64,000 nucleotides of DNA, from the NCBI GenBank assembly GCA_964017065.1, contig OZ024789.1, positions 9,363,422 to 9,427,421 on the forward strand, in the 5' to 3' direction. The notes under the pieces were generated by a model. That model saw only the letters and a program-made list of their open reading frames with translations. It ran no database searches and was not told the origin of the DNA. Below, in pieces: positions 11,701 to 23,700 of this stretch. Made by a program: the position numbers and the translations under genes. Within the stretch, counting starts at the first letter, position 1; every line of letters starts with the position of its first letter. Source of the stretch: Haliclona indistincta (taxonomy: Eukaryota > Porifera > Demospongiae > Haplosclerida > Chalinidae).

Positions 11701-14700
11701 TCGTCTCTGGTTACAGCAACAATTTTTGTCTATCTGCCTCACCATAGAACAGAACGACGATAATTCGCGTACCTACGGCGTGGCACTCGAACTGAACATC
11801 ATGATAAACCAAGAAGTACAACTCGTAGAACCAAATAATTTCCAGAACCTGGTCGCCGGAAATTACAAGTGGTCCAATAGTGACAATCTTTACCGAAATA
11901 ATTCGTTGAGTTTTGCGGTAGTAAAGCACCACAAACATTGTCGAAAAGCAGACAGGAAGTTCGTGGCCACTGCATCGCAGGATGACGGAAAAACTTCTGG
12001 TGTCCATGCTGAGAAAATACTGCTTGATGAATACAGTAAAGGAAAAATATCGAAGACATTGAATCAATCTACTTGACACACCCTCCCTGCAGCAGTTGCA
12101 CAGTATATTTAATATTGGCATTTCGGTTCCAGCGTACTAAACCAACGACATAATATTATAACTAAACATGTTAGGAAGAATATTGAATTGTTGTAATGGC
12201 ATGACTTTGAAGTAAGAAAAGATTGGAGACTTGATGACATGATTCTAAGCATGCCGGAAGAAATAGAAAGAAATGCTGTACAATTATGTGACGCGATTGC
12301 TGAAGCAGCCCCTAACATACAACTAAATACAAGCCTACATCACACTGAGGAATGTAACCCCAACTAGTAGACTCAGCAAAAAATAATTAAGTAGATTGAT
12401 TAAACCTTTAAAATTAATAATAAATCATGATGGAATTATAAGATGATGGCCAATTCTTTCGAGAGTATCTTGTGGGTTTTGTGCTATTGTTTTCAAACTT
12501 GTGTCCTTTCTTGCCAGTGAGTAGCCACAATTGTCCATGCTCAAGTTGATCACGAGGCCCCTCTCACTGCAAAAGTGAAGCCAATAAAGTGCAATGACCT
12601 CGTCAATGTTAGAACTTTGGTGCTGGCTACTGAAAAATACATGTACATACAAATAGCACTGACAAAATGTAGCCCAGATTATAAAGATTTATTGATGTGA
12701 AAATGTGTCTTCCGAGTGTCCTGAAGCCATAAGATGTCAAAACTTTTCTTGACGGCCTTATAAAAATTATGGCAAAATTTGCAATAAAGCCAAGGTTAAG
12801 TTGCCAAAATTTTAATATGTAAGTGTATTTTCACAAGCACTCCTTTCTGTAAGATAAAGTTGCCTGAGCTAAACGAGCCATAAAGGTTAGCTGAGGAGAT
12901 ACTTAGTCTTGCAGGCCAGGAGATACTAACTGAAGCATGCCATAACTGTGGCAAAATGTCGTGATCAATATTATTGTCGCTATAAATATATTGTGGCTAA
13001 GAGCACACGTCTTTATGGTCATGATGAAGGATACCATGTTGAGGAGATACTGATAAGCTAGAACTAGACAGCTTGAAGATGCTGAGAATAACATGTTCAC
13101 CTGTACAATGTTACTTCTAGTTCTTGATGCATTTTCTAATTGCTACAGAAAACCAATGATTAAATTTCTCTGCGTCTATAGAAGACCAGGAAGCAGGAAA
13201 CATGAAGGAGCTATTCAGATTTTTAAACTACTGATCAAAGATTGGTTTCCAAGTGATGCCTGGGATATAACTGCTGAGAGGATTCGTACAGTCATTGGAA
13301 CAGCTGATTTGATCCTAATGCTGAATATGGTGGCTGTTCCAGCCAGCTTCCTCATGGTGATAGTTTATATGCATGCGTAGTTGGTCAATGATGCCACACC
13401 CCTGTACCCATTCGGTGCATTTGCTAGTCATACAATAAACTATGATCATAGTTAAGTTGAGTATTGATTTACCCACATCGTGCTAATGCATCACTTTGCA
13501 GATGCTGAGTAATAAATATTTCTTGCATGATCTCATCATCTCACGAGTGCAGACATAACAAATTCTGACTTTTATTTAACAGATAACAGAATGATCTGCA
13601 TTTATGAGATTTAAATTCTGCACGGGTTAGTGCATTATACAACTCACGATTCAATAATCTCTGCAAAGCGTAATGTATTTTCATTTCTAAATAACTGATT
13701 GTACAGCTAGTGACGTTTGCAATGCATCAGCAGCCTACAAAGATAGCAAAATAATCATGAATATCATGCTCATGAATATTATTAAGTAACCAAGTGATGT
13801 CATGATGATGTAATCATAGCTTCTAATAATACCGCAGAAGAATTGGATGTTTTAAAGGCTAGAAAACCAGTAACTAGCCATTATTTATTTCTTTCTTAGA
13901 TGAATTATTATTCTAGTCTTTTTACAGGTATTTCTGTCTGTGACATCGAGTTGCCTCAGGTAGCCCAAGGGGCAGAGTCAGTGTAAACCCTGGCAGAAGT
14001 ACTACCCAAAGTACGCTGTAGCTGTTGCAGAATGTCGTGATCAATAATATTATGGTCGTTACAAATACATCGTGGCTAAGAGCACACCTCATTGTGGTCA
14101 TGATGAAGGACATCATGTTGAGGAGATACTGATAAGATACCTTGCTAGAAATAGACAGCTTGAAGATGTTAAGATTGAGAATATTTACATAACATATTCA
14201 CCGTGCTCTTCCTGTACAACGCTTCTCCTCGATACTTTCCGGCTTTATGAAAAACCAAATATTAAATTTCTCTGCATCTATGGAAAACCAGGAACCAGGA
14301 AACATGAAGGAGCTATTCGGAGTCAGAAGCTGTTGATACGAGATAGATTTCAAATTCATGCCTGGGACATTACTACTGAGAAAAAGCCAGTGGACTATCT
14401 GACAGAAGCAGAGCGACCAACAAAACAAAAGAGAAGAAAAATGGAAAGGTGCCTTAAAAGGTATAAAATGCTGTTTCAAGAGAGAGCCAGAAATACAAGA
14501 TCAATGATCGAAGACATAAAATCGAAACTACATAAACTATATTTTTGTGTTGGTTACCCCAAGGCACAAGTTAAAGTTTTTTCTTCAAATTTAAAATTCT
14601 GATTTTAATTTTTTATGTTCTTATTGAATTTAATAATAAACAGTAGCACTAAGATGTAGGGAAAAACACATAATGAAAAAAAAAATAAGATGAAGCTATA

Positions 14701-17700
14701 AAACTAACTAATAAAATAAATAAATAATTCAAACTACATAGATCCCACCACTGATGCCGCATTGCCCCTCTGAATTTTACAAGTAATAGTTATTTTAAAA
14801 AGTGTGGGGATGATGCTTGCAAAAAGTAAAGGAACAAGATGGGTAGCACTTGCAAACCATTAAGTGTTTACATATAAACCAGACTAGTCAAGCATAGCAT
14901 ACTCACGTAAAAAACATGTTCGCCTGCGTCACACACTTCAAAAACAAAAACAAATTCTGGCAATGAAATAAGTTTCTAACACCAATAGACTCAGAAATAA
15001 TCATTCTATGACGTGCCAAGATGAAATAATAGCTGATGTATCAAGCTTTTCTCTCTGTCATGAAGTACTGGTGAAGTGATTTTGATAATAAAGCACTGTA
15101 CCACGTCTTTAATAGTAAGCAGCTATGAATATAAAGGAAAGTAGGCATAGTTCTAATGACAAAAAGAGTATTTTGCATGTACACACGTACTCTCATCACA
15201 TGCAGCACTTCAAAACGACCGACCATTTTGCAATCCTGGGCATGATCCGGTTTGCAAGTATGTGTGCCATGCGCACATGAAAATTCCAAGGATCCTAAGA
15301 AGGTAACCATGAATTGCACAAGTAAAACCATAGCACGTTATGAATTAAGTACATGATGTCATAATTATGTATTTGTAATTTCTAATAATAGCACTTGACA
15401 GCCTATAAAAGGCTGAGAAGAGTAAGTTTACTATTACTATAAATTCTATAATGTTACATTACTTTCAAAGCCTTTTTATAAGTATTCGTTTCTGTGAGAT
15501 CAATTTACAGATAGCATCGATAAGATGTAAACCCTGGCAGAAGTACTATCCGAAGCATGCTGTAGCTGTTGCAGAATGTCATGAATATGGTTGCTATAAA
15601 TACATCGTGGCTAAGAGCACACCTCAATATGGATATCATGCTGAGGAGATAGAGATAAGATACCTTGCTAGAACTAGACAGCTTTATGTTGAGGCTATTT
15701 ACATAACATATTCACCATGTACAATATTACTTCTTGGTGCATTTCCTCATTGTTACAGAAAACCGTTTAAATTTCTCTGCGTCTATGAAACCAGGAAACA
15801 AACTATTTGGAGTCTCAAGCTGTTGATCCAAGATGGATTTACAATTGATGCCTGGGATATAACTGGTGAGAGGAACTCAGCATACTGCCTGATTGAACCA
15901 AACGAAGAAGAGGAAAGTAGAATGGAAATGCAACTTAAAGAGTGCCAAACGCTAAATGTATTTCGACAGAGAGTAAAAAAGATAAGATCGATGATCAAAA
16001 TGAAACTACACGAGCCATCTTTCAGTGTCGATATTCAAATAAGAGTTTTTACTCTACAAATTTCTATACCTAACTATGCAATGTTTGCTAGACCCTCTCC
16101 CACTGGAAAGCAAATAACCATACACACAAGTGGGACAGCTACATGTAGTAAGCTATGCCATAGATATTAAGTAACGTAGCATATAATATCTATGGCTATG
16201 CCAACCAGCCACATAGTCATTATCTATAAAGCGCGAAGTGCACGTGATCCCCGAAACGCTGTAGCAATTTTCGTACCAGATTTCTCAGCTGTAGCAGGTC
16301 TATAAAACGCAAAACTTCAAGCCTACCGAGGGCGTTTTTTCGCTATTATCCTCGAGTCGCAAATTATCATCGATGAACGGAAAATTTTGGGTAGTGACCC
16401 GCGTTAGTCATAGAATACATATAGGAGCAAATTTTCAAAAAAACCTCGTCAGGCCCTTCGCAAGTTGTTCAGCTACAAGTAGGTACTAGTGAATAAAAAC
16501 AGTTTGCTACACAGCATTACGAATCAGGTACGAAAATTCTGAACTCATTGCCAAGTATTGTGCATGTGTAGTACTGACTGTACTGCAAGGCCTGCTCTCC
16601 TCATAAATTATAATGATATTCACAATGCGTGGGCGAAAGGATAATTTCTGGAATTTTCCCCTGAAAACTCACTAGTTTTAAGGCTACATGTATATAAGAC
16701 TAGCCAGGAGTGTTGTAACGTAGTAGATTATGTCATTTGTTCGGCAGGAATTCATTCAATATACGTCAGACACTTTGACAAGCCAGAATTCAAGTACAAC
16801 TGGGTGGTAGCAGCGCCAGTTGTAGAAGGCTGCCACTGCCCTGGATTTATCAGCAGGAAAAAGAAGAAAAAGGGCGAAGAAGGCAAACATCCTGAAATCA
16901 TACTAATAGAAAACTACAAATACAGTCTCGAGGACATCTCTGAAACCTTGATTTCTTATTCACCATATTATGCAAAATGTTCACCGAAGATTATAACAGC
17001 ATTCGACGACTGTCATATCAAACCAGCCATTAAATTTCCCTGTATTCATGCCAGTTGCATCGAAGATAGTTTAAAGTGTACCGATGAATTAAAGGAAGCT
17101 GGATTTTCTGTTGGTATATCTGATTACAAACAATATGCCAAACATCAGATCAACACAGCACCCACACTATATCTTAGGGACAACTTCATAAGGAGCTTGG
17201 AAATCGACGAAAAGGCATTGAATACAAGAAAGGAAATCATGGAAAGCTTGTTGTATAGCAGATATGCTGGACTTGAGAGTATGTAGGTCTGAACTTTCTT
17301 TGTGTTAACTTTAGACTAATGTTTCTCGTGTATTTTTTTTTTTAACTAGTGCATGTCAGGTTTTTCCAGAAATGTTCTGGTTTTTCCCTTGGATGGTCTG
17401 GGGGGCACAGCCATCCTAAATTTCTCTCTATTGTACTTCTATTTTGGTGATAACAATCAGTTTTTTATTTGTTCGTTTTGCCCTTCTGTGTCAATGAAAA
17501 TTACTGAATTCAAGATACGAGAAACACACTGACATAATAGCATGTAGACACATCGATCAGTACGTGAACACTCAAGGTGCTAGCTTGAGAAAGAGGAACA
17601 GCTAACAGCTGTACCAAGAGAGCAATAAGATTACTAAACTGCTTTATGTAAGAACCAGGCATATCTAGGAGCAACTAGGCTAGTCGAGGTCAGCGATGTG

Positions 17701-20700
17701 TGCAGGTCAGAGTTAGCATGAATGTGCATGATGAATATGATCATTATATTAACAGGATTACTAAGCACATGTCAATGAGGTCAAAATTACTTCTAGCATT
17801 GCTTCTAGAAGCCTGCACTCAGAAGCCTATAAAAAGGCTGGTTAAATTTGCCAACCACTTCTTCATTTCTCATGTCATATTTTCTGAGCCTTTTTACGAG
17901 TATTCCTTTCTGCGAGATCAATTTGCCCGAGCTAAAAGCCCCACCAGGGCTTAAAGGCCAGCTGAGGAGATACTATCCAAAGCATGCCGTAGCAGTGGCA
18001 GTACGTTGTGATCAATAAGGTGGCTATGAATACATCGTGGCTAAGAGCACACCTCATTTTGGTCATGATGAAGGATATCATGCTGAGGAGATACTGATAA
18101 GACACCTAGCTAGCACAGGAGAGCTTGAAGATGTTAAGGCTATTTACATATCATACTCAGCTCCATGTTCTTCCTGTACAACGCTTCTCCTCGATGTTTT
18201 CCAGTACTACAGAAAACCAAATATCAAATTTCTGTGTGTTAATGGAGAACCAGGAACCAGGAAACACGAAGAAGCTACCCGGAATCTGAAGCTGTTGATC
18301 CGAAAGGGATTTACAATCGATGCCTGGGACGTATCTGCTAAGAGGCCGTCAACATACTGTCTGATCAATGTTGAAAAGTTTAAGACAAGGGAAGAGTTAG
18401 CACGAGTGGTAGAGTCCCTTATCAGATGCAAAATGCTGTTTATGAAGAGTTCTAGGAACACAAGATTAATGATTGAAGAAACAAAGATGCAACTACGTTA
18501 TAATGAACTTCATGTATCTCTTAGTGTTGACTTCCCATACAAGCAGTTAAAGTTTTTATGCCGAGGTGTGGGCGGAGCCACGAGGCATACAGCTACAATA
18601 GTCTGTTCGTTTGTGTGTGTGTGTGTTCGCAATGCGTATCTCAGCAACCGCTTGCTACTAAGCGCTGAAACTTGCAATACAGGTAGATCTCGATAGTTTA
18701 TGAAAATCAAATTTGACAGATTTGCTATTAAAGCCTTTGTTTTGAAGTTATGGCGTGATTTGCTAACCTAAACAGCCGTCTTGAGCGCTCGGGCCTACTT
18801 CATAGACAAAACTGTCTACAGATGGCTACAGTGCAACTTGAAAGCTTGATCTGTGATAGCTGTCACTAGCCTGTGCTTCCATAGCACTGTTGCTATGATC
18901 TGCTGCTTGCCTGAATGTTCCATGGATCTGCTGGTCACTTCTACTGCAGCTTCAGTGCACATTGCGTGCTTCCATGGAACTGTTTGATGCTTCCATTGAT
19001 CTACTGCATGCATACGTGCTGTCATATGCATCTGCTAATTGCAGGCTAGCATACATGATACTGCACCGAGGCATCTGCACCTTTGGTGCTTTATTTACTA
19101 GAGTAACCTACTAATTTTTATACCTAACCTTTTAAAATAACAATTACCGCTATATGTAATAGTTTGATACAGTAGTTTACTGAGTAATATCTGATGTTTG
19201 ACAGTTGTGAGCTGATGTACAAATTAGTTGATTAGTGTTAGCCATCTTGAAGGCGGTCAGCAAGAACGGCCCTGCGCCAACGGAAACGCGTCATCGATAA
19301 CAACTTTTTATAGATGAATCTCATTAACGCGATAGAGAAGCGAAGCGCTTTGGAGTGCTGCCACTTCTCGACGATCGCTTGCATGCATGCTTTGAGCTAC
19401 ACTGATAATTCCAACGCCTGTGAAAAATTCAACCATCTGACTATCCATTGCACAAGCCTTTGTTCTTAACTCTCAAAAATGCACAAATGCCAGCCTAAAC
19501 ACATTTTGGACCACAAAAACACCAGTTTTGGTAGCATTTCTGGCTTGAAAAATGTTATGCAAGTGAGTTAAGCTTCCAAACTTGCTGTGGTGAAAGATGA
19601 ACCATTGTGCAAGCTGGTTGCAAAGTAACTCTTCTTAACTCAGCCAAATGCACTTTTCCTGGCTTAAACACTTTTGCTACTGGGCAAATTTACCACCTGT
19701 CACTTGATCCTTTCTAACTTTCGAAGCATCTCATGAAAACTCTTCAGAGCTTGCACACACACACACTGTAGAATGATATGTGAAAGCTAACAGCAAGTTT
19801 TAGTGTCGAAGCTACAGTTACAATTTTGTGATAAAATGAATTATTGTTAACAAAACCACAAAAAGTGGCTCCTCTATATTAAAAGCACTGTATCTTTTCA
19901 CAACCACTCCTTTCTGTAAGATAAAGTTGACTGAGCTAAAAAGCCCCACCGGGGCATATCAGCTGAGGAGATACTATCCAAAGCATGCTGTAGCTGTTGC
20001 AGAATGTTGTGCAATAAAATTATGGTCACTATAAATCTGCTATAAATACATTGTGGCTAAGAGCACATTCATTCCTAAATAACTGATTGTACAGCTAGTG
20101 AATGCATCAGCAGTCTACAAAGAGGCAGAGTGTAAACCCTGGCAGAAGTACTACCCAAAGTATGCTGTGGCTATTGCAGTATGTTGTGATCAATATGGTG
20201 GCTATGAATACATTAGCACACCTCATTGTGGTCATGATGAAGGATACCATGTTGAGGAGATACTGATAATTCACCTAGCTAGAACTAGACAGCTTGAAGA
20301 TGTTGAGAATATTTACATAACATATTCACCGTGTTCCTCCTGTACAACGCTTCTCCTCGATACTTTCCGGCTTTATAAAAAACCAAATATTAAATTTCTC
20401 TGCATCTACGGAGAGCCAGGAACCAGGAAACATGAAGGAGCTATTCGGAGTCTGAAGCTGTTGATCCAAGATAGATTGGTTTTATGCCACTATTGTGAGA
20501 CTGAGCGAACACGTTCAAGTAAACGCATGCTGGTACATGTACTGTATGTGTTCACCGAACCATAGATAATGACTGAACTCTAATTATAATAGCTCACACC
20601 GAAGTCACTATGGGTAGCATTCACATCAATTTTTGATAGCGCACAGGGTATGAACTCTTGTTTATTCTAGGACTTGAGGTTTGACTCCAAATGGCGTTGC

Positions 20701-23700
20701 TAGAGCTGAAAGGGTAATGCAAATTTGAAATTCCTACTTGTTGATAGAATTTCTGTAGATCGGGAAATTTTTGCCTATAAAAATTTCCAGCTGTTAAATT
20801 TTCGTGTTGTTTAATTTTCGTTGCAAAAATGGACGACGAAAATCTAACGCCGAAAATTTTCAATCTACAGTATTATTAATTTATTACATGACTTCCAGCC
20901 TAATCAGATCATGAAAGAGTGCCAAATGCTATTGACAGAGAGCCAAAAATACAAGATCAATGATTAAGACATAAAAAAGAAACTACATGAGCCATCTCTT
21001 AGTGTTGATTCAATGATTTTCTTATAAAAGAAGTTAGACCATACCACGTGACTTTCGACCAATCAGATCACTCAAAAAGTGTGCATTAAATAGCTTAATG
21101 CACACTTTTATTAATGCACCTCGCGGATTAAGTTCTTAATGCACACTTTTATTAATGCACCTCGTGGATTAAGTTCTTAATGCACACTTTTATTAACGCG
21201 CACTTGAACAAAATAGCAAGCACTCGGTCGGAAAGTCACCTGGTATGGTCTAAAACGTTTAGACCACACTAGGCGGTGCATTACGCGATATAAAGCACTC
21301 GGGCGTGCTCAATAACGGTCTCGAACGCGTGATAATGCACTCGCCTTCGGCTCGTGCATTATCAACGCGTTCTCGACCGTTATTGACCCCACCCTCGTGC
21401 TTTATATCGCGTAATGCACCGCCTAGTGTGGTCTAAATATTACTTAATGTTTTTACTTATATGTGACCTTAGCATAACCTACTAATTTCTATACCTAACT
21501 ATGCAATGCTTGCTAGACCCTCTCCCACTGGAAAGGGTCAGCTGCAAGTAACCATACACACAAGTGGGACAGCTAGTAAGCTATGCCAATCAACCAGCTA
21601 GTAAGCTAGATGCCAATCAACCAGCTAGTAAGCTATGCCAATCAACCAGCTAGTAAGCTAGATGCCAATCAACCAGCTAGTAAGCTATGCCAATCAACCA
21701 GCTAGTAAGCTAGATGCCAATCAACCAGCTAGTAAGCTAGATGCCAATCAACCAGCTAGTAAGCTATGCCAATCAACCAGCTAGTAAGCTATGCCAATCA
21801 ACCAGCTAGTAAGCTAGATGCCAATCAACCAGCTAGTAAGCTATGCCAATCAACCAGCTAGTAAGCTATGCCAATCAACCAGCTAGTAAGCTAGATGCCA
21901 ATCAACCAGCTAGTAAGCTATGCCAATCAACCAGCTAGTAAGCTATGCCAATCAACCAGCTAGTAAGCTAGATGCCAATCAACCAGCTAGTAAGCTATGC
22001 CAATCAACCAGCTAGTAAGCTATGCCAATCAACCACATAGTTATTATAGTACATGTACAGCAGCCTAGACTTGCTATGATAACTGCTGAATAATGAAGAT
22101 GATGATGCTGATGATAATGATGATAACAATGAAGATGATGATGTGGATGAAGATGATGATGCTGATGATAATGCAGATGATGATGTGGATGATGAGGATG
22201 ATGATAAGAGAGTAGAATAAACCGGAAATTTCTGGAATTTTCAGCCTGTGGTTTCAAGGCTATATAAGACTAACCAGCAGTGCTGTAACATGACATGTCA
22301 CATGATCATATAGAGAAGAATAAAGAACTTAATCTCTGGAAACAGTGGAGTGAGTGGACAGCTTCTGCAGTCAGTTCTTACGTAAACTTACCTACTAGTA
22401 ATTTCAAGAACGATCCTTTCCTCCTCTGCTTGGAGGCAGGAGTACATTCAAGATACATCAAACACTTCGACAAGCCAGACTTCAAGTACGACTTGTCCTG
22501 GGCGGTAGCAGTGCCAGTTGTAGCAGGTTGCTACCGCCCTGGATTTATCAGCACCCCAAATACCAGGAAGATGAAAGATGGCAAACATGCTGAAATCGTA
22601 CTAATGGAACACTACAAACGGAGGCTCGAGGACATCTCTCAAATCTTGATTTCCTATTCACCATGTTCAAAATGTACACCGAAGATTATAACAACATTCG
22701 ACGACTGTCGTGTCAAACCATCCATAAAATTTCACTGTATTCATGGCAGGAGCATCGAAGATGGCTTAAAGTGTATCGATGAATTAAAGGCAGCTGGATT
22801 TTCTGTTGGTATATCTGATTACGAACATTATGCAAAACATCTGATCGACACAGCACCCACACAAGATCTTAGGGAAAACTTCATAACGAGCTTGGAAATC
22901 AACGAAAAGGCATTGAATACAAGAAAGGAATTCATGGAAAGAAATATGTATGAAAGATATGCTGGACTTGAGAGTATGTAGGTCTGAACTTTCTTTGTGT
23001 TTACTCTGAGCACTTTAGACTAATTTTTTTCTTGTGTTTTATCTAAACTAGTGCATGTCAGGTTTTTCCAGAAGCGTTCTGGTTTTTCCCTTGGATGGTC
23101 TAGGCACATCCATCCTAAATTTACTCTGTCTTTTCTTCTCTATCCCTCTTTTATAATTACTTTTCGGTTGTACCTTGCTGCTTGTATTATAGTTTTTGTA
23201 CCTTTATTTTGGTGATAACAAACAGTTTGCTCAGGATTGTTATTTGTCGTTTTGCCGTTCTGTGTCAATGAAAACTACCGAATTCAAGATACGAGAAACA
23301 CACTGACAGTATAGCATGTAGACACATCGATCAGTACGTGAACACTCAAGTTACTTTGTGTCTTACAAATTGACAGGTGCTAGCTTGAGAAAGAGGAATA
23401 GCGTACCAAGAAAGCAATAGGATTACTCAGTCAGGTCGCCAAGCGCAGAATTTATAATCACGATGACGTCAACATAAACAACAAAATGGCGCGTTTTGGC
23501 TGTGTCTGGTTGCCTGTAAAGAACGGTTTGCTGTACACTGTACGTGTGATTAGATCTCTGGAATCATTGTCATAAAGCTCTAAGAGGAAGTTTTGCTTAT
23601 TTTCTTCAAGTTATTTTGACTTCATTCGGCTTTTGCTCTGCGTTTTCGTCGCGGGTATGACAGGAGTTCAACATGGCGTCTTAAGGGAGTCGAACAGAAG

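Larger units (their letters stand above)
22205..23400 (+). repeat. Segmental duplication A, copy 2 (partner 16650-17600)
   Basis: Contains the DAL10 promoter, gene and 3' flank, colinear with the DAL6 locus including 'gatacgagaaacacactgac' and 'agacacatcgatcagtacgt'. Confidence 0.8.

Noticed and set aside
14072..14602. Treating DAL4 (14072), DAL9 (20098) and DAL6 (16804) as intact genes
   Set aside because: The first codon in each is GTG, not ATG, and family sequence continues upstream through a stop, frameshift or truncation.
18697..19092. Extending DAL7 coding past 18560
   Set aside because: Residues after 'PYKQLKFL' are the translated left end of an inserted repeat shared with 24411-24600.
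22012..22257. His-rich minus-strand ORF
   Set aside because: Translation of the GAT trinucleotide array, no domain and no flanking signals.
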